A program made the position numbers and the translations under genes. A DNA stretch of 64,000 bases from JBLNDJ01 sp050261515 (lineage in GTDB: Bacteria; Acidobacteriota; Terriglobia; Bryobacterales; Bryobacteraceae), in the NCBI GenBank assembly GCA_050261515.1, contig JBLNDJ010000009.1, forward strand, positions 42,948 through 106,947, in the 5' to 3' direction. Positions 50,382 through 58,677 of this stretch are shown here, one piece after another (position 1 is the first letter of the stretch; every line of letters starts with the position of its first letter). Below the pieces are notes generated by a model that had not been told where the DNA came from, made no database searches, and worked only from the letters and a program-made list of their open reading frames with translations.

Positions 50382-51389
50382 CTAAAGTGTCTGAGAGTCG
50401 TGAACGACAATTATCGGGTCTGGTGTGCGTTCTGCGGCCAATTCCAACTTCCCGGTCAGTTCCTTGTACGTGAGTCGCTTGCCAACGATCTTCCGCAGGA
50501 CGAAGCTGAAGCGGTTCGAGTCGTTCATCGGCTGGCGGTTGTTGAACCGGAACGCCTGTTCGTCCACATAGCGGAACAGATGGAACGGTTCGACCGAAAC
50601 ATACGTGCCGCCAATGGTCCGCTTCAACAGGCTCCAAAAGTTCTCCATACCGTTCGTATGGACTTGGCCGTTCACGTATTCGACAGCATGATCTACGAAC
50701 TGATGTAGATACTCGCCGTCCAGACCCTCATACGACTTCAAGGTGTCCGTGTAGACTTCGGCTCCCGGCTCGACATGCGCTTTCACAATGGCCTGTAGTA
50801 GCGTCTTCTTGCGGTTCGCCACGACTTTGGTTTTGACCTTGCCGCCTCGTTGCAGTATGCCCATGACGGCGGTTTTGTCTTTGCCGCCCGTTCCAGTGAT
50901 CTTCCGTGCCCGAACGTCTTTGTGCATGTTGCGAGACTTGCCGCCGATGAACGTCTCATCGACTTCGATCTGACCGCCGAGTTTGCCGCCTGTCTCATCG
51001 TCCTGCATGGCGAGACGAATCCGATGGAGCATGAACCATGCGGTCTTTTGGGTGACTTCGAGCGCCCGGTGGACTTCCCACGATGAGACGCCGTTCTTGC
51101 AGTTGGTCACGAGCCAAACGCAGGGGAGCCATTTGTCCAGTCCAAGAGGACTATCCTCAAAGATCGTTCCGGTTTTGATGGAGAACTGGCGGCGGGGATG
51201 CCGGGAACTGCATTGCCAGCGTTGCTGATTGGCAAGGAAGCCGACATGGGCGCTGCCGCAAGTCGGGCAGGTAACGACGCCGTTCGGCCAACGCTTCGCC
51301 GCCATGTACTTCAGGCAGTTTTCAGGCTTGGAGAAGTAAACTATTGCATCCCTTAGACTTGTTGGCTCGTAGGGCGGCTCTGGCTCCAT
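50382..51389 (-). CDS. IS1595-family transposase
   Basis: A 335-residue DDE transposase. The N-terminal zinc ribbon has C-P-T-C-G with later cysteine in R-W-Q-C-S-S. The catalytic domain has V-D-E-T-F-I-G-G-K (first D), V-Y-T-D-T-L (second D) and N-G-M-E-N-F-W-S-L-L-K (E), the IS1595/ISXO2 pattern. It appears intact and full length. It reads inward from the right terminal repeat, with its ATG 23 bases from the repeat. The element may thus still be mobile. Confidence 0.93.
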   Translation of the reverse strand: MEPEPPYEPTSLRDAIVYFSKPENCLKYMAAKRWPNGVVTCPTCGSAHVGFLANQQRWQCSSRHPRRQFSIKTGTIFEDSPLGLDKWLPCVWLVTNCKNGVSSWEVHRALEVTQKTAWFMLHRIRLAMQDDETGGKLGGQIEVDETFIGGKSRNMHKDVRARKITGTGGKDKTAVMGILQRGGKVKTKVVANRKKTLLQAIVKAHVEPGAEVYTDTLKSYEGLDGEYLHQFVDHAVEYVNGQVHTNGMENFWSLLKRTIGGTYVSVEPFHLFRYVDEQAFRFNNRQPMNDSNRFSFVLRKIVGKRLTYKELTGKLELAAERTPDPIIVVHDSQTL

Positions 51390-51412
51390 GTTTCTATGGT
51401 AGCCGGAAAAGC

Positions 51413-51454
51413 TGGATTAGTCAAGTATATTATTGCCCAAATTAAGGCTTGACA
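51413..51454 (-). repeat. Right terminal inverted repeat of the IS1595-type element
   Basis: 42 bases ending CTTGACA on the plus strand, the reverse complement of the left repeat with 8 mismatches. Confidence 0.85.
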
Positions 51455-51464
51455 CGGAACTCGC

Positions 51465-51482
51465 TTGAATCGCATGATTCAA
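51465..51482 (+). promoter_or_regulatory. Perfect palindrome TTGAATC-N4-GATTCAA, candidate TetR operator
   Basis: 18-base inverted repeat with 7-base arms, ending 13 bases before the tetR start. This is the usual position for an autoregulatory TetR site. It lies just outside the right end of the transposon. Confidence 0.55.
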
Positions 51483-51495
51483 ATGGTCGTTTAAC

Positions 51496-52158
51496 ATGCG
51501 CCCTGTTTTCACCCGGAAGCAAAAAGCAGTCAAAAAGACAACCAGCGAACGGCTCCTGGACGCGGCCGAGCACCTGTTTGCCAGGCAAGGCATTCGGGCG
51601 ACCTCGTTGCGCGAGATCACGGAGTTGGCCGCGATCAACATCGCGGCGGTGAACTATCACTTCCATTCCAAGGACGCGCTTGTCAGGGCCGTCTACGAAC
51701 GCAGTTTCGGCCCGCTCAACCAGGAGCGCCTGCGGTTGCTGAACGAGGCCGAAGCCGCGGCGGGCGAGGGCCCGCTCTCCATTGAAGCCGTCCTCAACGC
51801 GCTGTTCGAACCCATGGTGAGAGAGTGGCGGGAGAATCCGAACTTCATCCTCATGATCGGGCGGCTGCATAGTGAACCGGATACGGAGCTCCTCAGCTTC
51901 GTTCTGCGGCTCTACGAGGACCTGATCCGCCGTTTCCTGGCCGCCGGCGCCCGCGCCCTTCCCGGGTTGTCGGCGGGGAATACGTTCTTTTGGACGCACT
52001 TCCTGTTCGGTGGAGTGGTTTACACGTTTCTGTCCGTCCAAGACCTGGAGAACCTGCAGGCAGGCCACTCCATCCTGGACGATCCGGAGGAGTTCCTGGC
52101 ACGACTGATCGCCTTCGGCGCGGCGGGACTCCGGGCGCAGGTAGAGATGAAGGGTTGA
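51496..52158 (+). CDS. TetR/AcrR-family regulator
   Basis: A 220-residue regulator. The N-terminal HTH is T-S-L-R-E-I-T-E-L-A-A-I-N-I-A-A-V-N-Y-H-F, with the typical Y-H-F-H-S-K-D-A-L after it. The C-terminal helical ligand domain contains F-F-W-T-H-F-L-F-G-G-V-V-Y-T-F, as in the DUF1956/CecR-like group. The stop overlaps the glycosidase start (TGATG), so tetR and two downstream enzymes are one operon. A palindrome just upstream is the likely operator. The nearby transposon may have removed or replaced its promoter. Confidence 0.9.
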   Translation: MRPVFTRKQKAVKKTTSERLLDAAEHLFARQGIRATSLREITELAAINIAAVNYHFHSKDALVRAVYERSFGPLNQERLRLLNEAEAAAGEGPLSIEAVLNALFEPMVREWRENPNFILMIGRLHSEPDTELLSFVLRLYEDLIRRFLAAGARALPGLSAGNTFFWTHFLFGGVVYTFLSVQDLENLQAGHSILDDPEEFLARLIAFGAAGLRAQVEMKG

Positions 52159-54281
52159 TGCGACAATTCGTTTTCTCATTCCTGATTGCACTGACCGTTC
52201 TCGGCCCCGCGCACGGTCAGCCGGCGCAAGACGGGTTCACCGTCGCAACCGGCCGGATCACGCTTGAGTTCGACGACCAGTCCAGGCGAAGCCTGCACTG
52301 GCAAGGCGCGCGGCGCAGCATTGTCGCACACCAACCCTCGGCTCAGGACGGAATCGTCATCTCGGGCGCTGAATACAGCGGCTTCCCGCTGGATCCCAAG
52401 CGCACCGTCCAGCGCCGTATAAACGACCCGGAGTTCGGTCCCGCTCTCGAAGCCGTGGTGACCGGCGTCGTGAAGGATAAAGAGCGGCAGGTCCATCTGG
52501 AGCGCATCACGCGCGTGCTACTCCCGGACGCCTTCCCCGACTCCGCCCTCTTCACCAGCACGTACCGCAATCTCGGAACGCGTTCGCTGCATGTGGATCG
52601 CGTCCATAGCCAGCGGCTTCTGCTGGACCGTTCGCTGGCCGATCCGCAAACCCGCCCTTACGAGTTTGCGTCCTTCCAGGGCGGCGCGTACAAATGGGGG
52701 CAGGAATACGCCGTCATCCGCCTGGACCCGGATTTCAGACAAAGTAATTTTCAGGGCGTGGATGACGTTCGAGGGCCGGAGGGAGTGGGCGGCGGCATGC
52801 CTTTCGTTGACGTCTGGGCGCCCGATATGGGCGTGGCCCTCATGCACCTCGAGAAGACGCCGCAGTGGCTTTCCCTGCCTGTGGTAGTGCGTCCGGACCG
52901 CCGCGTGGAGATGAGCGTCCGCGAGACTCCACTCGCCAAATTCGGACAGCCCGAATGGCTTAAACCGGGTGAAACCTACACCACAGTGCTGACGGCGCTC
53001 GTGTTTCATCATCTGGACTACTTCGACGGCCTGCGGACGTACGGACAGTTGCTGCGCCGGCGGGGCGTTTCCATTCCCGATTCGTCCTCCGATTACGCCC
53101 ATGAGCCATATTGGAAGAGCTGGGGTTGGATGGAGCATTTCACGGTTGCACGAATCCTCAACATTCTTCCCGAACTGAAATCGATGGGAATCCGGGTCGC
53201 CAACGTGGACATGGGATGGTACGACTACATGGGCGACTGGCTACCGAACCGCGCGCCGGACAAATTCCCCCGCGGGGATGCGGATATCGTCGATCTGATC
53301 CAGCAGCTACACAGACAAGGCTTCCGCAGCAGCTTCTGGTGGTATCCGCTCGGAGTCAGCCCCCGCAGCCGCCTGGCTTCCGAACACCGCGAATTCCTGG
53401 TTCAGGGTGAAGACGGTTCCCTTCCCCTGGACCCCAATGACTTCTACCAGCTTTGTCCGGCGTACGAGCCGGCCCTGGCGCATCTCCGCCAGGTGCTCAC
53501 GCGCGCCGTTTCCGTGTGGGGCTTCGACGGCGTGTACAGCGATTACCAGGGCCTTTCGGCGGTGCCGGCTTGTTTCAATCCTCACCATCATCACAAGTCG
53601 CCACTCGATTCGTTCCAGGCGGTCCCACGGATGTTCGAGATGATCCAGACCACGCTGCGCAGCCTGAAACCCGATTCGCTCCACGAAGTCTGCATCTGCT
53701 CGCTGCCTCACTCGCCGTACAACATGCCCTTCTACGACCTTGCCAACGCTTCCGATCCGGTCAGCACCTGGCAGGTGCGCAGCCGAATCAAGGTGGAAAA
53801 GGCCATTCGCGGTGGGACCTTCGCGGTGGGGGATTGCTACCAGATTCCCATTCAGGAATGGACCGGCTACTCGGTTCCGGAGTCCTTTGAAAGCGCCATG
53901 GGCACCGGGGCGCAACTCACTACCTTCTACACCCATCTCGATGAATCCCAGCGAGGGCCCTGGACACGCTGGTTCCGCGAATACCGCGAGCTGGACCTGG
54001 GCCACGCGGAGTACCTGAACCTCTACGATCTGGCGTTCGACAAGCCCGAGGTGCATGTGTTGCGCAAGGGCGCGGACCTCTACTACGGCATTTTCGCGGA
54101 TGTCTGGCCGCGAGACCGCCATCAGATCGAATTGCGGGGCCTGCGGCAGGGCGTTGTTTACGAAGTGTACGATTATGCCAACCGCCGCGCGCTGGGCACC
54201 GTAACCGGTCCCAACCCGCGCCTGAACATGGCGTTCAAGGACAGCCTGTTATTGCGTCTTCGCCCGGTCAAGCAACCATGA
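52158..54281 (+). CDS. Clan GH-D glycosidase (GH36/GH27 alpha-galactosidase-like), exported
   Basis: A 707-residue enzyme with signal peptide M-R-Q-F-V-F-S-F-L-I-A-L-T-V-L-G. An N-terminal beta domain is followed by a (beta/alpha)8 barrel with V-A-N-V-D-M-G-W-Y-D, the V-W-G-F-D-G-V-Y-S-D strand and N-A-S-D-P-V-S-T-W, which hold the likely nucleophile and acid/base aspartates of clan GH-D. A C-terminal beta-sandwich closes it. Alpha-galactosidase or alpha-N-acetylgalactosaminidase activity is plausible. It is coupled to tetR and to the esterase gene. Confidence 0.82.
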   Translation: MRQFVFSFLIALTVLGPAHGQPAQDGFTVATGRITLEFDDQSRRSLHWQGARRSIVAHQPSAQDGIVISGAEYSGFPLDPKRTVQRRINDPEFGPALEAVVTGVVKDKERQVHLERITRVLLPDAFPDSALFTSTYRNLGTRSLHVDRVHSQRLLLDRSLADPQTRPYEFASFQGGAYKWGQEYAVIRLDPDFRQSNFQGVDDVRGPEGVGGGMPFVDVWAPDMGVALMHLEKTPQWLSLPVVVRPDRRVEMSVRETPLAKFGQPEWLKPGETYTTVLTALVFHHLDYFDGLRTYGQLLRRRGVSIPDSSSDYAHEPYWKSWGWMEHFTVARILNILPELKSMGIRVANVDMGWYDYMGDWLPNRAPDKFPRGDADIVDLIQQLHRQGFRSSFWWYPLGVSPRSRLASEHREFLVQGEDGSLPLDPNDFYQLCPAYEPALAHLRQVLTRAVSVWGFDGVYSDYQGLSAVPACFNPHHHHKSPLDSFQAVPRMFEMIQTTLRSLKPDSLHEVCICSLPHSPYNMPFYDLANASDPVSTWQVRSRIKVEKAIRGGTFAVGDCYQIPIQEWTGYSVPESFESAMGTGAQLTTFYTHLDESQRGPWTRWFREYRELDLGHAEYLNLYDLAFDKPEVHVLRKGADLYYGIFADVWPRDRHQIELRGLRQGVVYEVYDYANRRALGTVTGPNPRLNMAFKDSLLLRLRPVKQP

Positions 54282-55498
54282 CAAGAAGAGATTTGTTCGG
54301 GGTGCCTTGGGCACTCACTCTGACGCCGCCGGCGCCCGGGCAAAATCCGGACCTGGCCAACCTCTATGACTTCGTGAGTTGGGCCGCAGGCAAGAACCGC
54401 CTGGCGCTGTCCTTCCTCGATCCGCGTTGGAAGGACCTTTCCGCCTGGAAAGAGATCGCCCGGCCGCTGTTCCTGCGCCAACTCAGTTTCGATCCACCGG
54501 CCCTGCCGCTTGGCGCCGACACACTCGACCGCGAGCTACGTGACGGACTCGAGGTGGAGACCCTGAGCATTCATGCCACGGAAGCTCACCGCATACCGGC
54601 CTGGCTGGTTATGCCGTCGCGACGCCGTGGACGCCTGCCCGGAGTGCTGGCCATGCATTGCCATGGCGGCTGCTATGTCTGGGGGCACGGAAAGATCTTG
54701 AGCCACCCGGACGATCCAGAGCACCTGGTCCGGTATCGTCAAAATGCTTATGGCCGGCCCTACGCGGAGCACCTGGCACGCCGCGGCTTCGCGGTTCTGG
54801 TGATCGACGCCTTCTATTTCGGCCTCCGGCGGCTGGCTGTCGAATCGCTGCAACCCGCCGGTGCGCCTCCCGCGGCGGCGAAGGCATTAGTTTCGCTCGC
54901 CGCGCTGAAGCCGAAGTCTTCGGAGTGGTATGCCATGGCAGACCGGATCTGCCAGGAATACGAACACCTGACGGCCAAGACCCTCTTTTCAGCCGGCATC
55001 ACCTGGCCGGGTCTGCTGGTTTGGGATGACCGGCGCAGCCTCGACTATCTCGCCAGCCGGCCGGAGGTGGATCCGGACCGCCTGGGTTGCCTCGGCTTGT
55101 CGATCGGCGGCCTGAGGACCGCCCACCTGATCGCCGCCGACCCCAGGATCAAAGCCGCCTGCATCACCGGGTGGATGACCGAATTCCGGACCCAGCTTCG
55201 TAACCATCTTCGCCATCATACCTGGATGATCTACATACCCGGGTTATATGCGGCCATGGACCTGCCCGACGCGGCCGGGTTGATGGCGCCGAATGCCCTC
55301 CTGGTCCAGCAATGTTCGCGCGATATCCTATATCCGGAGGAGGGCATGCAGTCGTCGGTGAAGAAGCTTCTTGGAATCTGGACGAAAGCCGGCGCCTCCG
55401 AGCGTTTCCGCGGGGTTTTCCATGACGTACCGCACTCGTTTTCACCCGCCATGCAGGAGGAGGCCTTCCAGTGGCTCGAGAAGTGGCTGCGGAGTTAA
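54278..55498 (+). CDS. Alpha/beta-hydrolase (acetyl-xylan-esterase/dienelactone-hydrolase-like)
   Basis: A 406-residue hydrolase. The nucleophile elbow is G-L-S-I-G-G near residue 275, with earlier M-H-C-H-G-G forming the oxyanion region, and a late catalytic histidine in D-V-P-H-S-F. R-R-D-L-F-G-V-P at the N-terminus resembles a degenerate Tat start. ATG 54278 overlaps the glycosidase stop (ATGA). It probably removes ester groups from glycans before or after the glycosidase acts. The exact ester is unknown. Confidence 0.8.
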   Translation: MTRRDLFGVPWALTLTPPAPGQNPDLANLYDFVSWAAGKNRLALSFLDPRWKDLSAWKEIARPLFLRQLSFDPPALPLGADTLDRELRDGLEVETLSIHATEAHRIPAWLVMPSRRRGRLPGVLAMHCHGGCYVWGHGKILSHPDDPEHLVRYRQNAYGRPYAEHLARRGFAVLVIDAFYFGLRRLAVESLQPAGAPPAAAKALVSLAALKPKSSEWYAMADRICQEYEHLTAKTLFSAGITWPGLLVWDDRRSLDYLASRPEVDPDRLGCLGLSIGGLRTAHLIAADPRIKAACITGWMTEFRTQLRNHLRHHTWMIYIPGLYAAMDLPDAAGLMAPNALLVQQCSRDILYPEEGMQSSVKKLLGIWTKAGASERFRGVFHDVPHSFSPAMQEEAFQWLEKWLRS

Positions 55499-55508
55499 AA
55501 GCAACCGC

Positions 55509-56492
55509 TCATGAAGGACCTCCCGAAGTCCGCGCGCCGGTCTTCTCCTGCGAAAGTTCGCGAGCAGACCGGACCAGCTCATCGAGATTAGCCCTCAGCC
55601 ACGAGCTTTCGTTTCCGGATCGAGTCAGTAAGAAGCTGGGTCCGAGTCCCAATACTGAGTCTGTTGTGGCAACAACTCGTGTGACAGCCATCGGACTGCC
55701 GTGCGGAAGGACTTCCCATGTTTCACTGCCATCATCGCTGCGTAGCAGGTGATATTCCGCGGCAACCCACATTGTCCCATCCGGGCCGAAATCCAGCGAA
55801 GTCAGCCACGCCCGTGTGGCGACCGGCTGCCTCTGCCAGCTTGCACCGCCGTCCCGCGTACGTAGCATAACGCCGTACATTCCCACGGCCCAGCCATTCT
55901 GGGGGCCGCGGAAGCGTATGTCGCTCAGGTTCTCCCAGACCCCAGGCACCTTGATTTGCTGCCAGGAGTTCCCTCCGTCGGTAGTGCGAAGGAGAAGGCC
56001 GGACCAGCCCACAGCCCATCCGCGGTTCTCGTCGATGAAGTGCAGTCCATCGATGGGCTGAGTCACGAAAGTACGTTGCGGTCGCCAGGTCTTGCCGCCA
56101 TCTGCAGAATGAAAAACGACTCCTCCGAAGCCGGCGACCCAGACTTTGTCACCGACCGCCTGAACGGCAGTCAGGTTCTCCTGTGTGTCCAGGTCTACGG
56201 AGCGCCATGTTTTGCCGCCATCTATGGTTTCCAGTACAAGGCCGGAATCGCCGGTCACGAATCCTCGGTCCGGAGTGACAAAGTGGAGAGCCCGCAAGCG
56301 GCGCGAAGCCGGAACGCGAATCATCTCCCAGGCTCCGTCGTCAACGCGCCTGAGCGCGATCCCGTCCTCACAAAGCAGGTAAACGGTCGAGCGATCCGGC
56401 GTCGTCACGCCCCGCGGAAAGCACCCGCCCGGATCTTGCGAGAACAGGTTGGACGCTGCAAAGAAGAGCAACAGCAGTACACTTGCGCGCAT
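55509..56492 (-). CDS. Exported YCF48/BNR-repeat beta-propeller protein
   Basis: A 327-residue protein with signal peptide M-R-A-S-V-L-L-L-L-F-F-A. Repeated blades carry the BNR-like S/T-x-D-G-G-x-T/S-W signature: T-I-D-G-G-K-T-W, S-A-D-G-G-K-T-W, T-T-D-G-G-N-S-W, T-R-D-G-G-A-S-W and a degenerate S-D-D-G-S-E-T-W. G-x-x-G-x-x-L-R-T turns lie between. Related proteins help assemble photosystem II (Ycf48) or are of unknown use in soil bacteria. It is convergent to the esterase gene, 10 bases away. Confidence 0.82.
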   Translation of the reverse strand: MRASVLLLLFFAASNLFSQDPGGCFPRGVTTPDRSTVYLLCEDGIALRRVDDGAWEMIRVPASRRLRALHFVTPDRGFVTGDSGLVLETIDGGKTWRSVDLDTQENLTAVQAVGDKVWVAGFGGVVFHSADGGKTWRPQRTFVTQPIDGLHFIDENRGWAVGWSGLLLRTTDGGNSWQQIKVPGVWENLSDIRFRGPQNGWAVGMYGVMLRTRDGGASWQRQPVATRAWLTSLDFGPDGTMWVAAEYHLLRSDDGSETWEVLPHGSPMAVTRVVATTDSVLGLGPSFLLTRSGNESSWLRANLDELVRSARELSQEKTGARTSGGPS

Positions 56493-56569
56493 ATCCAGCA
56501 AAGCAAAAACGATTGGAGAAGCGGGGCGGGACAGCGCCGCGATCCCGCCCCCAGAAGGAGCGTGCCGGC

Positions 56570-57040
56570 CTATTCGACCTTCACCTCGATCGCTTTGGTT
56601 TTCGCCTTCTCCGTTTTGGGCAGATGCACCAGCAGCATGCCGTCCTTAAACTCGGCTCTCAGCTTCTGTTCGTCTACGCCGTCCGGGATGTCGAAGGTCC
56701 GCATGAAGGTGCCGTAAGACCGTTCGATGCGATGGAATTTCTTCCCTTTCTCTTCCTTCTCCTGCTTACGCTCACCCTGGATGGTAAGAAGGCCGTCCTG
56801 CACGGTCACTTTGAAGTCTTTCTTGTCTACTTCCGGGATCTCGGCCTTCACGAGGTATTCCGCGTCCGTTTCGGAGATGTCCACCATGGGCGTCCAGTCG
56901 GCGACTTGCAGAGCTTCCCGTGCGCCGGTGACGCGCGATGGCCAGCGAGAAAGCACGCGGCTGAAACGATCCGTCAGCTCTTGCATCTCCTTCTCCATTT
57001 CCTTGAAGGGGTCCCAACCCCAGCGAATCAAGCTAGCCAT
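56570..57040 (-). CDS. Hsp20/alpha-crystallin small heat-shock protein
   Basis: A 156-residue small heat-shock protein. The N-terminus is M-A-S-L-I-R-W-G-W-D-P-F-K-E-M. The alpha-crystallin domain (residues about 50-140) has V-K-A-E-I-P-E-V and the A-x-x-x-D-G-M-L motif as A-E-F-K-D-G-M-L-L-V. The C-terminal I-x-I/V anchor reads A-I-E-V-K-V. ATG 57040 follows AAGGAGGA. It is divergent from a second, quite different Hsp20 gene; the two may form mixed or separate oligomers that hold unfolded proteins. Confidence 0.94.
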   Translation of the reverse strand: MASLIRWGWDPFKEMEKEMQELTDRFSRVLSRWPSRVTGAREALQVADWTPMVDISETDAEYLVKAEIPEVDKKDFKVTVQDGLLTIQGERKQEKEEKGKKFHRIERSYGTFMRTFDIPDGVDEQKLRAEFKDGMLLVHLPKTEKAKTKAIEVKVE

Positions 57041-57414
57041 TGTGTTCAGTTCCTCCTTAAAAGCGTGGGGCCGCGCGGCGGGAACGGCTGGGGAGAGCAC
57101 AACTCCAACCCGAGCGTTAGGCCTCGTACCCGCACGCTCACAGTTGGTTCAGGCTTCGGCAGGCCTGAGAAGCAGGCCGGTCTTTGCCCGAAACTATCCA
57201 CAGATTTAGCACAGAAGCGCCTGACTGTCAATATCCGTGGAATATTATATTAGCGCACAAGGCTCATATATGAGAACTTGGCACTGCCTCCCGCTGAGTC
57301 TCTAGTGCTCATGTTGTAACCCAGCCGGCCCCCTCTTCGTCTGTTTCAAACAGGAGCAAGGTTCAGGCTCCCCCAGACGGTCAGTCTGAACGCTTATACG
57401 ATGAGGTGAATCGA
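57041..57414. other. Divergent upstream region of the two hsp20 genes
   Basis: About 370 bases. It contains an AT-rich patch around 57241-57252 and the perfect palindrome CTCATATATGAG at 57263-57274. No full CIRCE element is present; a lone TTAGCAC occurs near 57206. A GGCAC...GC pair near 57280 has 11-base rather than 10-base spacing and so is not a good sigma-54 promoter. Confidence 0.5.
57263..57274. promoter_or_regulatory. Perfect 12-base palindrome CTCATATATGAG between hsp20 genes
   Basis: Lies about midway between the two divergent starts, a position suited to an operator acting on both. No regulator is assigned. Confidence 0.35.
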
Positions 57415-57897
57415 ATGTTTGATACCATGCTCTCTCGTGATATCCAACAGACACTAGAGCACTTCCATCGTACGATGGACCAGGCGCTCAGTGACTTCTT
57501 TGCCCCTTCCGGTTTCCGCGCCGCCACCTCGGACGGAACCGAGTGGACTTTCGCGCCCACCGTGGAGACTGGCTGGAACGATGACAACCTGAATCTGCGC
57601 GTCATTCTGCCCGGCGTCACCGAGGACGACGTGAAGGTCAACGTCCAGGGCAACCAGCTCGTGGTGGAAGGGGAACGGAGGGAACCGGAGAACTTTGCCA
57701 GAAACGGGGGCTCGTTGCGGCTGCCTTACGGCAAGTTCTACCGCGCGATCGACCTGCCCAACGGCCTCGACCAGGACCGGATCCGTTGCCGGTTGCATGA
57801 TGGGGTGCTCGACATCCAGATTCCTATCATCGAGTCGATGAAGCCGCGGCTCATCCCTATCGAAAGCAGTGAGAGCCGGAAGGCTATCGCCGCATAA
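57415..57897 (+). CDS. Hsp20/alpha-crystallin small heat-shock protein
   Basis: A 160-residue small heat-shock protein. The alpha-crystallin domain has L-R-V-I-L-P-G-V-T-E-D-D-V-K-V and C-R-L-H-D-G-V-L-D-I-Q-I-P, the latter the family D-G-V-L motif. The C-terminal anchor reads L-I-P-I. The N-terminal arm differs from the divergent Hsp20, so this is not a recent duplicate. ATG 57415 is chosen because GAGGT lies 7 bases upstream. Together the pair fits a stress locus. Confidence 0.92.
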   Translation: MFDTMLSRDIQQTLEHFHRTMDQALSDFFAPSGFRAATSDGTEWTFAPTVETGWNDDNLNLRVILPGVTEDDVKVNVQGNQLVVEGERREPENFARNGGSLRLPYGKFYRAIDLPNGLDQDRIRCRLHDGVLDIQIPIIESMKPRLIPIESSESRKAIAA

Positions 57898-58099
57898 GCA
57901 GCGGACCTCCTTAGTCAAGGCATAACACTGGGAGACCGCTCGCCTCTCGAATTAAGCTCAATCCGAAGGCGGGCGTCTCCCCGAACAATACTCCCGATCG
58001 CGGCGGACGCCTGCACTTATGTGCTGCATCCACTCCGGGAATCACTTTATAGGTGTGGAGGAAGCGCGATAAGTCGCTTGCGACCGTGAAGACAACACC

Positions 58100-58381
58100 A
58101 TGACTGTTTTGAACAAGAACACGCGTTACTTATTCAGCCTGACCGTGGCACTTGCCTCGGTTTTGGGGTTTGTCTGCACGCTTGATTGGATTGCATCCCG
58201 CGAGGTAGGTTCCCTTGACAGCGTGTTTCTGCTGCTCGGTGGCGCGCTTGGCGCCCTGGTGTTCGCGCTGCTCGCAGCAGAAGCCCGCATCGAAGGGCCG
58301 ATGTCCATCATCAAAAGGCCCGAGATGTACACGAAACACGGCCGGTCCAGCGGACTGTTCCCTCGCCGGGTCGAGGCATAA
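58100..58381 (+). CDS. Small two-helix membrane protein of unknown function
   Basis: A 93-residue protein with two hydrophobic helices (L-F-S-L-T-V-A-L-A-S-V-L-G-F-V and S-V-F-L-L-L-G-G-A-L-G-A-L-V-F-A-L-L). The C-terminus is polar and basic. No family was recognised. It lies about 200 bases after the Hsp20 gene with no clear terminator between, and its ribosome site is weak. Confidence 0.55.
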   Translation: MTVLNKNTRYLFSLTVALASVLGFVCTLDWIASREVGSLDSVFLLLGGALGALVFALLAAEARIEGPMSIIKRPEMYTKHGRSSGLFPRRVEA

Positions 58382-58404
58382 GTTGTGAGGAATGCACATG
58401 GCGT

Positions 58405-58677
58405 ATGTATGATGCGATTTCGGAAGCCTCTCCACAACAGCCTTTCCACTGGCTGCCCGACAGCTACTACCGTCTGCGCGACCCGGCACTGATCGCCCGG
58501 GTCGCAGCCGTAGAGGCCAGCGGGTTGAAAGGCGAGATCTTTCCCGCTGCCAAGCTTAAACGCGTGAACGGGCGCCCAGCCATTTCTTCACTCGACGTTA
58601 CAAGCGTTGAAGAGTGGGACTTGAGAGGCTACTCCAAATGCGAAGCAGCGCACGATTTGGTGGAACTCGTTCGTTAG
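58405..58677 (+). CDS. Small protein of unknown function
   Basis: A 90-residue protein starting M-Y-D-A-I-S-E-A-S. It has F-H-W-L-P-D-S-Y-Y-R-L-R-D-P-A-L and L-K-R-V-N-G-R-P-A-I-S-S-L-D-V. Its last 40 bases overlap the next gene in a different frame. No family was recognised. A GAGG lies 15 bases before the ATG, farther than usual. Confidence 0.45.
   Translation: MYDAISEASPQQPFHWLPDSYYRLRDPALIARVAAVEASGLKGEIFPAAKLKRVNGRPAISSLDVTSVEEWDLRGYSKCEAAHDLVELVR

Larger units (their letters stand above)
48297..51454. mobile_element. IS1595-family transposon carrying passenger genes
   Basis: A 3158-bp element bounded by 42-base terminal inverted repeats that agree at 34 of 42 positions (outer end TGTCAAG). 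It encodes an IS1595-type DDE transposase at its right end and six other small ORFs. Local composition is less GC-rich than the flanks. No 8-base target duplication is visible (GGATGCCC on the left, CGGAACTC on the right), so the insertion is old or one flank has changed. It splits the divergent upstream region of the ADP-ribosylglycohydrolase and tetR genes. Confidence 0.85.

Noticed and set aside
48289..51462. 8-base target-site duplication for the IS1595-type element
   Set aside because: The flanking octamers GGATGCCC and CGGAACTC do not match, also when the ends are shifted by a few bases.
57278..57298. Possible sigma-54 promoter GGCAC...GC upstream of the plus-strand hsp20
   Set aside because: The GG to GC spacing is 11 bases; 10 is required.
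57200..57320. CIRCE element for HrcA
   Set aside because: Only a single TTAGCAC half is present, without the GAGTGCTAA partner at 9-base spacing.
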